From positions 1 through 45,107 of the forward strand of contig NZ_LWEH01000035.1 in the NCBI RefSeq assembly GCF_001635455.1: 45,107 nucleotides of DNA, written 5' to 3'. The notes under the pieces were generated by a model that did not search any database, was not told the origin of the DNA, and saw nothing but the letters and a program-made list of their open reading frames with translations. How positions within the stretch are numbered: position 1 is the stretch's first letter; each line of letters begins with the position of its first letter. Below are positions 26,167-34,641 of the stretch, piece by piece. Position numbers and translations under genes: made by a program. Source of the DNA: Vibrio sp. HI00D65. GTDB taxonomy: Bacteria > Pseudomonadota > Gammaproteobacteria > Enterobacterales > Vibrionaceae.

Positions 26167-27054
26167 TTACAGATGCTCCTGTGTGTTTGAGAACTTAGAG
26201 ACCAGATACTCAATAGCTAAGCGACTTTTGAGAGGCAGAAATTTTCTTTCAGAATAAACTATCCACGTAGAGCCTCTATTCTTCCAATAGTGAGTTAATA
26301 TAGGCTCTAACTGTTTGTTTTTTAGCTCTTCAGAAAAAATAGACTTGGGAAGATACAGCACACCAAGCCCTTTCTTGCACGCATTTACCAGTGTCTTAAC
26401 ATTATTAGCCCTTACCTGCCCTTTGACAGAAATATTGATGTCCTCGCCCTCATCCTGGAAAGTCCAGCGGTTATAAGTTGTAGTAATACACCTGTGTCTT
26501 GCTAGATCACGTGGTGAGGTCGGCCTACCGAACTTGTTCAAATAATCAGGGCTAGCGACCGCTGCGTATAAATGGTCAGAAAGTTTTCTTGCTATTAAAT
26601 TAGAGTCAGGGAGTGATCCAAACCTTATTGCGAAATCATAACCATCATCGATAAAGTCGATCACCTTTGAATTAAAGTCGATATCTAGCTCTAAGTCTGG
26701 ATGTTCAGAAACAAAGTCCATCAACGCTGGTATGACGTGGTTTTCTGCAAAATCGCCTCCTGCTGATATTCTGAGTGTCCCTGATAAACGGGCTTTACCT
26801 TCTGTCACGACTTCATTCGCTGTGTCTATTTGCTCTATTATTCTTTTGCAATATTCATAGTACGAGTGACCAGCGTCAGTTAGCCTTACTTTTCTTGTTG
26901 TTCGCGCAACTAGAGCGACACCTAGTCTCTCTTCAAGCTCTGAAACACGTCGACTAATTTGTGAGGTGGCAATGCCAAGGTGTCTACCTGCAGTGCTAAA
27001 GCCTTGGGTTTCTGCTACTGCAACAAATTCCGTAATACCCAAAAAAATTGACAA
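26167..27054 (-). CDS. LysR-family transcriptional regulator
   Basis: 295 residues. Winged helix at about 4-62 with recognition segment LGIATSQISRRVSELEERLGVALVARTTR; effector domain about 90-290 containing the frequent LNFGRPTSPRDLARHRCI-type segment (here KFGRPTSPRDLARHRC) typical of the CrgA/DsdC-like LysR group. Divergent from the NTF2-cupin-sulfurtransferase unit across 372 bp that holds a perfect dyad at 27347-27360, so it is the likely controller of that unit. Confidence 0.9.
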   Translation of the reverse strand: MSIFLGITEFVAVAETQGFSTAGRHLGIATSQISRRVSELEERLGVALVARTTRKVRLTDAGHSYYEYCKRIIEQIDTANEVVTEGKARLSGTLRISAGGDFAENHVIPALMDFVSEHPDLELDIDFNSKVIDFIDDGYDFAIRFGSLPDSNLIARKLSDHLYAAVASPDYLNKFGRPTSPRDLARHRCITTTYNRWTFQDEGEDINISVKGQVRANNVKTLVNACKKGLGVLYLPKSIFSEELKNKQLEPILTHYWKNRGSTWIVYSERKFLPLKSRLAIEYLVSKFSNTQEHL

Positions 27055-27346
27055 AATAAGCTCCCTGAAAATGTCTCTAACAACGTAAGACTATCATTAA
27101 TGTGACCCTGTAAAGAAATGATTTTATTGTCAGTAGCAAAAAAGTAAGGCTCGTCTGATTAGGGTGACTTATTGCTTTTTTACTTTTATTGCAGATAGTT
27201 AACGAGTTCTCTTCTCGTTTTTGAAAAGCTCTAATGCCTACGGTCTCTATCTAGTTATCAGTTCCTAACTCCAACTGTTGCACAGTAGCAAAAGTGATTT
27301 CTTAAATATACTAATTATCAAAATTAACATTAAATAATATAGTGTA

Positions 27347-27360
27347 AATCAAGGTTGATT
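27347..27360 (+). promoter_or_regulatory. candidate LysR operator
   Basis: AATCAA-gg-TTGATT is a perfect dyad 67-80 bp upstream of the 27427 start, in the divergent promoter region of the LysR gene. LysR sites are often ATC-N-GAT dyads of this kind. A further imperfect pair, GCAAAAAAGTAA and TTACTTTTATTGC, lies at about 27136-27193. Confidence 0.4.
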
Positions 27361-27426
27361 TAGTTGTTAATCGAAAAGTGATCGACATCTAAATCTCATT
27401 TTCTTATTAAATAGCATGAGGTAATT

Positions 27427-27792
27427 ATGGATATTAAAAATCAAGAGCAAGCCGTTAAGGATAAAGTGAACCTCTATATTTCCGCATTGGAAAATTCAGA
27501 GTTTGCTAAAGATAATATAGAAAGATCGTTTTATTCTAGTACCAATCTACATTCTTTGAACGAGGATGGCTCGATTCACTTTATACCTCGAGATGCTCTA
27601 GTCGAGTATGCTGTTACGAATAATGCAGAGGTGGTGGGTTCTATCCTCAGTGTTGAAGTCGTAAACGATATGGCATTTGCAAAAGTAAAGTTAGAGCTTA
27701 GTGACTTCTACTGGGTTGACTATCTGACGCTTTTGAAAATAAAGGGTGATTGGTTAATCGTTAGTAAAACGTTTACAACTATTAATAAGTAG
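27427..27792 (+). CDS. NTF2-like / putative lumazine-binding family protein
   Basis: 121 residues, cytosolic, ATG after TGAGGTAATT. The pattern of an N-terminal helix pair (QEQAVKDKVNLYISALENS), SSTNLHSLNEDGSIHFIPRD and the strand-rich end (EVVNDMAFAKVKLELSDFYWVDYLTLLKIKGDWLIVSKTF) matches the PF12893-type NTF2-like fold used for small-ligand binding or as accessory enzymes. First gene of a probable three-gene operon, 35 bp before the cupin gene. Ligand unknown. Confidence 0.8.
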   Translation: MDIKNQEQAVKDKVNLYISALENSEFAKDNIERSFYSSTNLHSLNEDGSIHFIPRDALVEYAVTNNAEVVGSILSVEVVNDMAFAKVKLELSDFYWVDYLTLLKIKGDWLIVSKTFTTINK

Positions 27793-27827
27793 TCTGGTTG
27801 TGTCCCGAATTTATATTGGAATGATTC

Positions 27828-28292
27828 ATGCGGAATAAAAAAGTAAAACTAAATACAATAAATAAGACACTAGCTGTATTGATTGCAGCTATGAGCTTTA
27901 ATTCATTTGGTTCTGATACATTAAAAGAACCATTGGTATACTCGCATAACAGTAAAGATCTCACTTGGGTTAATTGTCCCGACTTTTTACCTTGTCAGAT
28001 AGCGTCCCTAAATGGTGAGTTAGGAGGCAACAATAACGATGTCTTTATTAAATTCCCGAGCTTAGCCGAAATTCCTTTCCATACACATACTTCCACTGAA
28101 CATATGATTCTGCTCGAGGGCGAGTTCCACACTACTTATAAAGGGTTCGAAAGAGTGGTGCTGAAAAAAGGTGATTACGCGTTTGGACCTGCAGATCTTG
28201 CTCATGATGGCTACTGTGCAAGCAAAGAAGACTGCGTCATGTTTGTTGCATATGAGACACCTATTGATGCTATCCCAATATCTAACAAATAG
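27828..28292 (+). CDS. exported cupin-domain protein
   Basis: 154 residues. Basic N-terminus and hydrophobic core (TLAVLIAAMSFNSFGS, cut near residue 29) form a signal peptide, so the protein is probably periplasmic. Cupin motif 1 gives ligands H85, H87 (FHTHTSTEH) and E91; motif 2 gives H126 (GPADLAHDG), a complete His3Glu metal site. Two cysteine pairs (C50/C56, C130/C136) may form disulfides. Resembles ChrR/DUF4437-type single cupins. The stop overlaps the ribosome site of the sulfurtransferase gene, showing cotranscription. Substrate unknown. Confidence 0.85.
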   Translation: MRNKKVKLNTINKTLAVLIAAMSFNSFGSDTLKEPLVYSHNSKDLTWVNCPDFLPCQIASLNGELGGNNNDVFIKFPSLAEIPFHTHTSTEHMILLEGEFHTTYKGFERVVLKKGDYAFGPADLAHDGYCASKEDCVMFVAYETPIDAIPISNK

Positions 28293-28301
28293 GTGGCGTT
28301 T

Positions 28302-29135
28302 ATGTTTACAGTGATGATGCCAAACAACCAAAGCCCTCTCATCTCTGCGGAGGAAGCGGCAAAGAAATTGAACGATCAAAGTACAAAGTTCTTTGATGTT
28401 AGAGGACGCTGGGGGGAAGATGTTCAGTGTTCTCGTCAAGCTTTTTTAAGTGAACATATTAAGGGTGCTCGTTTTCTGGATTGGACGAAAACCTTTGTAA
28501 ATACTGATTTACCAATAGCCTTAGCTCCAGTGGCCGAGATTGAGCAAGCGCAAGCTGATTTTGCAGCACTAGGTATTAACCAAGACGATCTTGTCATTCT
28601 CTATGACGATTACTTTCATATGTTCGCTGGTCGAATATGGTGGGCGATGCGGTATTGGGGGTTTCACAACGTTAGGGTGCTTGATGGCGGTTTGAAGCGT
28701 TGGAAATCTCTTGCTTTACCGACCTCAACCAATCTCAATAGTGCAAGAGTGGGCAATTACATCGTAAAAAAGGAACAGAGTTGGATTGCTCTTTTCGATG
28801 ATGTTCTTAATCGAAGTGATCATACTGTTTTGTTGGATGCTCGACGAAGTGAGAACTTCTCCACTTCGGGTGTGAGCCATATTCCAGGTGCCATTAACGT
28901 CCCATTCGCAACATTGTTGGATAGTGATACTGGTATGTTTAAGCCTCAAGAGGAAATAAAGCAGGTTATTGAGGATGCAATAAATGGCCAAGATATTGAC
29001 CACGTTATATCTTCGTGCGGATCAGGCTATGCTGGCACTATTTTATTGATTGCTCTGCAATTGATAGGAATAGATTCAGCACTCTATGATGGATCGTACG
29101 CTGAGTGGAAAGCACTACAGTATCCGAGTAATTAG
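28302..29135 (+). CDS. two-domain sulfurtransferase (rhodanese / 3-mercaptopyruvate type)
   Basis: Start at ATG 28302 with AGGTGG 5 nt upstream; a GTG at 28293 is also in frame. 277 residues. N-terminal inactive rhodanese domain (about 10-130: FDVRG...HIKGARFLDW...DDLVILYDDYFHMFAGRIWWAMRYWGF...VLDGGLKRW) and C-terminal active domain (150-275: LLDARRSENFSTSGVSHIPGA). The active loop SSCGSGYAG has C239, closest to CGSGxxA of mercaptopyruvate/thiosulfate sulfurtransferases. No signal peptide, so cytosolic although the cupin is exported. Third gene of the LysR-flanked unit; 10 bp after the cupin stop. Confidence 0.9.
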   Translation: MFTVMMPNNQSPLISAEEAAKKLNDQSTKFFDVRGRWGEDVQCSRQAFLSEHIKGARFLDWTKTFVNTDLPIALAPVAEIEQAQADFAALGINQDDLVILYDDYFHMFAGRIWWAMRYWGFHNVRVLDGGLKRWKSLALPTSTNLNSARVGNYIVKKEQSWIALFDDVLNRSDHTVLLDARRSENFSTSGVSHIPGAINVPFATLLDSDTGMFKPQEEIKQVIEDAINGQDIDHVISSCGSGYAGTILLIALQLIGIDSALYDGSYAEWKALQYPSN

Positions 29136-29188
29136 AGAGATGCTCTAGATATCTATTTGTCCTGAGCCTTGCAGAAAGAGCAGCACTA

Positions 29189-29449
29189 TTAAGTTGGTTT
29201 GCTCTTTTGAGTGCTCTCCTCAAAGATCAAAGTGAGGGGGCACTCTTCAAAATCAGGCTTCTTGAATAGCAAGCCTTCATTGTAGTGCTAATAATTCGAG
29301 ACATGAGCGATGTAAGGCCTCTGCATTCTATTTAGCTCGTAAGCTGTCAACAGATGGTTTTTCTTGCTAGTAACTATCGTAAACTGATAATCAGAGAAAT
29401 GGTACCGTAATCTCTCAACTACTTCTTTATAGTTTTGTAACTTAAATAC
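29189..29449 (-). pseudogene. unidentified coding remnant with in-frame amber
   Basis: A single frame spans 29449 to a TAA at 29189 and reads like real protein (KEVVERLRYHFSDYQFTIVT, KNHLLTAYELNRMQRPYI, FKKPDFEECPLTLIFEES), broken only by TAG at 29288-29290 (CAG Gln in the intact form is likely). It has no start codon: a TAA precedes it at 29450. So the N-terminus is lost and the rest carries a nonsense change. Family not recognised. Confidence 0.45.
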
Positions 29450-29513
29450 TTACATAGTGCTGGAACAGCAAAACAAACCGCTCTACAACTAGGCTACTAT
29501 TTTTGAGCAATAT

Positions 29514-29542
29514 AATAGCCACCGAGGAGGAAGGTGGCTATT
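29514..29542. terminator. 10-bp hairpin
   Basis: AATAGCCACC / GGTGGCTATT around a 9-nt purine loop, 95 bp beyond the end of the lipoprotein gene at 29638 (minus strand). Probable terminator for it; on that strand the bases after it are AT-rich. Confidence 0.55.
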
Positions 29543-29637
29543 GGATCAAGCAGGCCTTTAATAACAGTGTTACGAGTTACCTGAATCAGCACAACTTCAT
29601 TAATGTGCTTAATAACATATACTGATGTTTATATTAA

Positions 29638-30390
29638 CTAAGGTGACCACGTAATTGTCGTATCATTGTTCAAGAATCCAGAGTTAGAGTTGTTCAGAAA
29701 TACTTTTTTCGTATTCGGATAGTAACTCACAGAGGTGTTTGGAAAGCTCTCCTCTACTCTATCCACTTTGAATTTATACTCTGTGGATTGCCCAGAATGT
29801 TTGTATGACATTTCAATCTCGGAGTTATCACAGGACAAGTATTCATCTATTCCAGGAAAGTTGAACCTTAGGTCACATACCATTGTATCGCTTAACTCTA
29901 TTACATAGCCAAGATTCTCATACGTATCCCCTCTAGCATCAGATTGGTCTTCAAAAACATATTCTGTAGCAAAGCTCAAAGCATTACCCTCATCATAAGA
30001 AATACGGATATCATCATTATTTACTAAATATGTTTTTCTGTATCCGTTTATGAACTCATTGTTCTTTCCAGACATGGCACTTTTCAACTCGTCTATACTT
30101 GCGCTTCTTGGAAGGCCAAGGCCAACGAAGATATCCTGAATGACTTCATCGTATAAGACCGATACTAATCTCGCTGTGTTTTCAACACTTTCAACATCAA
30201 CATTACCGTTGTCTTTCAAATTTAAAACGGCTGTGTTTGCTGCTAGCTCTGGTGAATATGGCGTTTGTGGCTCTTCAATTGCGGTAACAGTTGTTGAGCT
30301 ACCACCACCTCCGCCACCACAGCCAAATAAACCCACACCTAACAGGGCTAAGAGGGAGTGTTTCGTTTGAAAGTTATGTATAAGTTGCAT
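29638..30390 (-). CDS. putative lipoprotein with poly-Gly after lipobox
   Basis: 250 residues. Signal peptide with lipobox LFGC: C24 would be lipidated, followed by six glycines and an S/T linker, i.e. a surface or periplasmic lipoprotein on a flexible tether. Residue 2 after the Cys is Gly, so export to the outer membrane is expected. The body (60-250) is acidic with two cysteines close together (C169 region and C185 region). No domain recognised. Low-GC, in an accessory region. Confidence 0.75.
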   Translation of the reverse strand: MQLIHNFQTKHSLLALLGVGLFGCGGGGGGSSTTVTAIEEPQTPYSPELAANTAVLNLKDNGNVDVESVENTARLVSVLYDEVIQDIFVGLGLPRSASIDELKSAMSGKNNEFINGYRKTYLVNNDDIRISYDEGNALSFATEYVFEDQSDARGDTYENLGYVIELSDTMVCDLRFNFPGIDEYLSCDNSEIEMSYKHSGQSTEYKFKVDRVEESFPNTSVSYYPNTKKVFLNNSNSGFLNNDTTITWSP

Positions 30391-30952
30391 AGTGTGATTC
30401 CAATATCAGTGGCGGTGTTTAAGACGCAAAAATCGTATTTGGAAGCTGCTAACATCAACAATCAATCATGTGAATAAAAATGTAGCACTACCATCGAAAT
30501 AATTGATAGAATTATCACACATACATTTCCCTAATAATGCATAGTAATGTAATTAATTGTAAGTATAGTTGATACATAACAAGAACCCCGATATCACAAT
30601 AGTACGTTAGAAGACACATTACACAGAGTCAAATCAGGCAATTTGGTTTACCTAATCAACGGCTGAAGGCTATCAATGCCGAGCTTAGCTTTTTATATTA
30701 AAGTGGTAGTGACCCGAATGTGGCCATTCCTTCGTGACAAACCTGTTTTTCAACCATACCTTCAGCCAAAACGACTTCTTAGTTGGCTGCTGAAATAGTT
30801 TCAGCTATTGCACCCGTTCAAACGCCAAAAGCAAAAACAACAACTCCTGAGCATCTCCCAAGTAGATAAGTAACGCATGTACTAAGACACACTTTTACCT
30901 CGCATTTATGGCGGGGCCAAAATTGAGCATTACTTGGCAGTTTTAGACGTAA
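30391..30952. other. gene-free stretch of accessory DNA
   Basis: AT-rich promoter region of the lipoprotein gene, then ~350 bp without a defensible gene. A 40-codon plus-strand frame starting at an ATG near 30676 (MPSLAFYIKVVVTRMWPFLR, GAAGG upstream) is the only candidate and is too short to support. Confidence 0.3.
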
Positions 30953-30982
30953 AAAAGGCGACAATTTACACTGTCGCCTTTT
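30953..30982 (-). terminator. tdh terminator
   Basis: AAAAGGCGACA / TGTCGCCTTTT, 11-bp stem, 8-nt loop, T-run on the minus strand, 22 bp beyond the tdh stop codon. It is the natural end of the truncated gene. Confidence 0.85.
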
Positions 30983-31004
30983 GCAAATCAGAGACTAATT
31001 TAGA

Positions 31005-31145
31005 CTATTCCCAATCAAGGATTACCTGACCTGAAAGCCCGCTACGCATAGCGTCAAAGCCTTTTTGGAAGTCATCAACCTTAAAGTGGTGAGTGATAAT
31101 TGGTGTTAGATCTAGGCCTGATTGAATCAAAGAAGCCATCATGTA
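31005..31145 (-). pseudogene. tdh: 3' remnant of threonine 3-dehydrogenase (tdh)
   Basis: The last ~47 codons read [18 protein letters not shown], then [19 protein letters not shown] and end in VILDWE and TAG at 31005-31007. E. coli Tdh ends [18 protein letters not shown]...[23 protein letters not shown], so identity is clear. Everything upstream (the NAD and zinc domains, about 295 residues, and kbl) is absent; homology stops at about 31145. The intact 3' end with its own terminator suggests a breakpoint of an island insertion or a deletion. Confidence 0.88.
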
Positions 31146-31462
31146 CAAACCCAAAATTAAACCTTATAAAACAACAGTTTAGTTAAAAACATAAAGTTCA
31201 TGGCGACAAAGTGGCGACGACTTTTGATCTATAAAGTACGGCAAGATATGAAGAAAGAAAAAACACTTTCAGAGTGGGAGAAAAAATTGCCCCTTACGAT
31301 AGAAATAACAAGCGGACAAACAATTGACTATCCCAGTAGTCACGGTTTTTCATGTATTTCGAATTACTGTTAAGTGAACTAGCACTGAGAGGTTTGATGT
31401 ATTCAATGATTAAAATTTAGCGACTTAAGGTAATATATTTCTTAAGTCGCCATGTTCATGTG
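31146..31462. other. junction region beside tdh remnant
   Basis: Non-tdh sequence begins here. It contains a near-direct repeat TGGCGACAAAG/TGGCGACGAC at 31201-31220 and a 57-codon frame from ATG 31200 (MATKWRRLLIYKVRQDMKKE...) to 31373 with only a weak ribosome site. I cannot decide whether that frame is a gene. No integrase is present. Confidence 0.3.
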
Positions 31463-33217
31463 TTATTTTGAGATTATATTTATCTCACTCAAATAATGCT
31501 TACTATCTTCTTTTGTATGGCTTATCAAAAAACGTTTATCATTGTTATTATAGAAAACGTAATCTCCGCGTAGGCGAGAGCCATTATCCTTTGGTAAGCT
31601 ATAATAACCTCTGTTTTCTAAAGTATCACTTTCAGATAACCTTAACCGTTGCTTTGCGTCTGGGTCATACGGATAACAACCATTGTCTTCAATATACATA
31701 ACCTCATTACTAGTATTCGCTTCTACTAAATGTTCTATTTTCGAGCAAGGCATAGATTCAACCAATGGTAATGTACCAGTATAAATAATATCATCATCTT
31801 TGTTATCACTCGTACTAAATGTATTCCCACATCTAGTATAAATCCGATCTGTTTGGTAGAGCCACATTCCATCGCACATACCATAATCGCCATGATATGG
31901 TGAATCATATTTATACTCTACTGAGTCTGGTGATATACCAAATTTAGCAATATCAGAGGGCGATAAAGATGTTGAAATTATATAAAGAGAATTACCAGAT
32001 GGACTAAGCTTTATCTTAGAACTATCGTAAATATTAGGTCCGGTTGATGTACTCACTTTCTTTGTGTTTGTATCAACTGTAACAACATCAGTCCATTGGC
32101 CAGATTTTGGTATAAAATGTACTTTTTTATTGTTCATCACCAAATCATAAACCGCACTAGAAACTTCAAACTCTGAGACTGTTGACTTATCTAACTGTAG
32201 AGTATTAGGTTCAATAACACTTATACTATCATCATGACCGATTGCAATAGCACCATTATCATTTGCAACCGTTACAGCTGTTGGCTCTTTATTAAGTTCA
32301 ATTTTATAGCTCAGTTCAGAGTCAGTATCATATATATAAGCAGAGTTTGATGGCTCAGATGAAACCATAACTATAGAATTTAAAACAGGATTAAACTCCG
32401 CGTCAACAATATTGTGATCGAGTAACTTTTGACTAGTTAGACTTATAGTTTCTGTAGCTTTCACGTTTACAGATATTTTTATTGGACTACCATGAACAAG
32501 GTAATTACATTGGTAGTCATAACATGCGTTGATTTCTATTTCACTATCATCATCTTCAAGATCAAAAATGTCTGGATTTTTGAGTTCTACAAATAAATCT
32601 AAACGATTGGATTCAGTCCAAGATACATATGAATACTGCGTTGCATCACCAGTATAAGATTGTTTAATATATACGCCATTTATACCTATTCCATTAACAT
32701 TCAGAGGTATTTTTTTTTCGGTAGATAGTCTTCCAGGTTCAAACTTAACTTCTAAAAGATCAATGCTTGTATTATTTTTACTAATTGAAATAGACTTATT
32801 TGGTACTGAATAGGTCGTCTTAACGATAAAAGGTGAACCATTAACAAGATTATTACACTCTCTATCATAACAGAACCTGACTTTCATATTATCATTATAA
32901 ACACCTGGTGCCATAGATGAATGCGCTTTATATTTTAGTTTTATAAACCCATCAGTTTTTGAGGTAAATTTAGCAGATACATCTTTAATTAATTTATAAG
33001 TTTCAGACTCAACATTTATAAAAATTTTTTTGTCTTCATAATTATCGATTGAAACATCAATTAACCCTAAGGACGTTGTGTCAGCTTTTGCCTGAATATC
33101 AATTGTTTGACTTTTGGGTTTAATTGACAAACCACCACCACCACCACCACCACCACATCCATTAAGGATGAACAGTGCAATTAAAGGCCCCAAAATATGT
33201 TTACCACTACCGAACAT
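31463..33217 (-). CDS. large lipoprotein with duplicated N-terminal domain and propeller-like C-terminus
   Basis: 584 residues. Signal peptide and lipobox LNGC (Cys21), then eight glycines, as in the lipoprotein at 29638. Two related beta-sandwich units follow: about 30-150 ending FCYDRECNNLVNGSPFIVKT and 150-260 ending ACYDYQCNYLVHGSPIKISV, each with a CYDxxCNxLVxGSP signature. The C-terminal ~310 residues repeat a strand pattern (SAYIYDTDSELSYKI, GAIAIGHDDSISVIEP, NSLYIISTSL) like a YncE-type beta-propeller. Probably surface-exposed; very AT-rich codons compared with the core genes point to transfer. Function unknown. Confidence 0.75.
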   Translation of the reverse strand: MFGSGKHILGPLIALFILNGCGGGGGGGGLSIKPKSQTIDIQAKADTTSLGLIDVSIDNYEDKKIFINVESETYKLIKDVSAKFTSKTDGFIKLKYKAHSSMAPGVYNDNMKVRFCYDRECNNLVNGSPFIVKTTYSVPNKSISISKNNTSIDLLEVKFEPGRLSTEKKIPLNVNGIGINGVYIKQSYTGDATQYSYVSWTESNRLDLFVELKNPDIFDLEDDDSEIEINACYDYQCNYLVHGSPIKISVNVKATETISLTSQKLLDHNIVDAEFNPVLNSIVMVSSEPSNSAYIYDTDSELSYKIELNKEPTAVTVANDNGAIAIGHDDSISVIEPNTLQLDKSTVSEFEVSSAVYDLVMNNKKVHFIPKSGQWTDVVTVDTNTKKVSTSTGPNIYDSSKIKLSPSGNSLYIISTSLSPSDIAKFGISPDSVEYKYDSPYHGDYGMCDGMWLYQTDRIYTRCGNTFSTSDNKDDDIIYTGTLPLVESMPCSKIEHLVEANTSNEVMYIEDNGCYPYDPDAKQRLRLSESDTLENRGYYSLPKDNGSRLRGDYVFYNNNDKRFLISHTKEDSKHYLSEINIISK

Positions 33218-33554
33218 TATGTATCCTAATTTTTATATGATTATACTCATTCAAAGTTCATCCTAGACATAACTTGTTAACTCTTACAAACAAGGTCATG
33301 CTCTCAGTCACTAAACTCCCCACCAACGTTGACAGTAGTATCGTAAATGCTCACGTTTGATTTCCATCACGCTCACATCTTTCCAATACCATGTGCAACA
33401 TGATCAGCATCAATTTACATAAATCGACCTTTAATATCAATCCACTGAATGCATAATATTGTTACTAGTCTGTCTTTGTAACTATTTAAGGCTGACACCT
33501 TCTTTGATGCCAAGCAGTTTAAAACCCAGTGCCAGCACGCAACGAAAAGATTCA

Positions 33555-33634
33555 CCCGGGCATGCCCGGGGTACTTACCGTGACAACGCTAAAGCGTCGA
33601 CCAAAATTACAAACAGCTTACGCTGTAATTTTGG
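33555..33634. repeat. cluster of three hairpins
   Basis: A 16-bp perfect palindrome CCCGGGCATGCCCGGG (33555-33570), ACGCT-aa-AGCGT (33586-33597) and CCAAAATTACA / TGTAATTTTGG (33601-33634) stand in a row within 80 bp, just beyond the end of the baseplate gene. The GC-rich palindrome is out of character with the AT-rich surroundings. Could include the terminator of the phage genes or be a small repetitive element. Confidence 0.6.
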
Positions 33635-33654
33635 ATTGTGGGCGTTTCTGTGAG

Positions 33655-34635
33655 CTAACTTGTTTGTGTAATTGGGTCGAGTCGCCCTTTAAGGTTGGAG
33701 CTATCCGATCCATGCCCACTAATGGCACTCCCTTGAACTGGTGCTTTAGTTGTTGCCTGGCCAGCTACTACGCCACTATGCGTATGAGTTGCCAATGTGT
33801 CGGCCAACTCTTTCACTACCTGCATAAGTTCAGACAAAAGCATCAAGACGTTCTCTTGCTTAGAGCCTACCCACGTTTTTGGTGACTGCAGCCATTGGTG
33901 TTCTGCTGCAATACTTCGACGAACTTTGCCAACCGTCTCCACTAATTCGCCAGCAGTCGCAGTTTGCATGTTACCCAAGCTGCCTAGCACGATGTCATCA
34001 CTTGCAATTAGGTTAATCGCGCCGAGTGCCTCAATGAGCTTTTTGCCGACCACTTCTTCAATGCTGTGCTCATCAACCAAAATATGGTGCTGACCAAATT
34101 CACCACGATAGCGTTCTATTTGGTCGAGCTTTTCGAATGCTTTTTGGCTTTGCGTTTGGTCGGTTTGCTGGGTGGTATTTCCTGCAGCATCAATTCGGTG
34201 GCTGACCTCTTCACTTTGCTGCTGCAGTTGCTCCCCTGGCTCTATCGACGGCAAAGCATATTCACGGCCATAAACACCACGAATGATAGGTCGGTCATTG
34301 CGACCATAGGCGAAGGCGATTTCAACCAACGTTCCCTCTAAAGGGTAAGACAGCAATCCAGATTCATGCCCACTCATGTGAACAGGCAATGGGATCGAAC
34401 GATAGACAGGCACGTTACTATCTGGGTTTAAGTCTTCATCGATCATCTGAACATCTACCGCAAACCTTGGCCGAAATGGATCTGCGCTCTGCCCTGCTAT
34501 TGCGGTGTCTCTTACCGCCTCAACACGACCAAACTTCGGCAAATGAAAACCTGCTGCCAGCTCTGGGAAATTCTGCAGCGTTTCACGTTTCTTGGGGGGT
34601 ACTTCGGATTGTTCAGCCTTCCAATAAGCGGTCAT
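33655..34635 (-). CDS. phage baseplate spike protein (gpV/gp5-like OB-fold)
   Basis: 326 residues. After a leader (FPELAAGFHLPKFGRVEAV) comes an OB-fold-like segment: RFAVDVQMIDEDLN, SIPLPVHMSGHESGLLSYPLEGTLVEIAFAYGRNDRPIIRGVYG, the pattern of gpV/VgrG N-terminal domains at the tip of contractile tails. Downstream: Gln-rich linker, then a helical/beta-helix-like part with LIASDDIVLGSLGNMQTATAG and THTHSGVVAG. ATG 34635 is 4 nt after the stop of the hub gene. Belongs to a phage tail or tail-like injection module of which only this and the hub fragment survive. Confidence 0.65.
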   Translation of the reverse strand: MTAYWKAEQSEVPPKKRETLQNFPELAAGFHLPKFGRVEAVRDTAIAGQSADPFRPRFAVDVQMIDEDLNPDSNVPVYRSIPLPVHMSGHESGLLSYPLEGTLVEIAFAYGRNDRPIIRGVYGREYALPSIEPGEQLQQQSEEVSHRIDAAGNTTQQTDQTQSQKAFEKLDQIERYRGEFGQHHILVDEHSIEEVVGKKLIEALGAINLIASDDIVLGSLGNMQTATAGELVETVGKVRRSIAAEHQWLQSPKTWVGSKQENVLMLLSELMQVVKELADTLATHTHSGVVAGQATTKAPVQGSAISGHGSDSSNLKGRLDPITQTS

Positions 34636-34641
34636 TTCATC

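Noticed and set aside
30674..30796. 40-codon plus-strand ORF MPSLAFYIKVVVTRMWPFLR... with GAAGG upstream
   Set aside because: Too short, no closing terminator, no recognisable feature; mentioned only within the gap entry.
31200..31373. 57-codon ORF MATKWRRLLIYKVRQDMKK... next to the tdh scar, considered as an integrase remnant
   Set aside because: No integrase motif (R-H-R-Y) and a weak ribosome site.
33459..33885. Plus-strand ORFs of 64 and 118 codons over the hairpin cluster and the spike gene
   Set aside because: Antisense to the baseplate gene or composed largely of palindromic sequence; no ribosome site.
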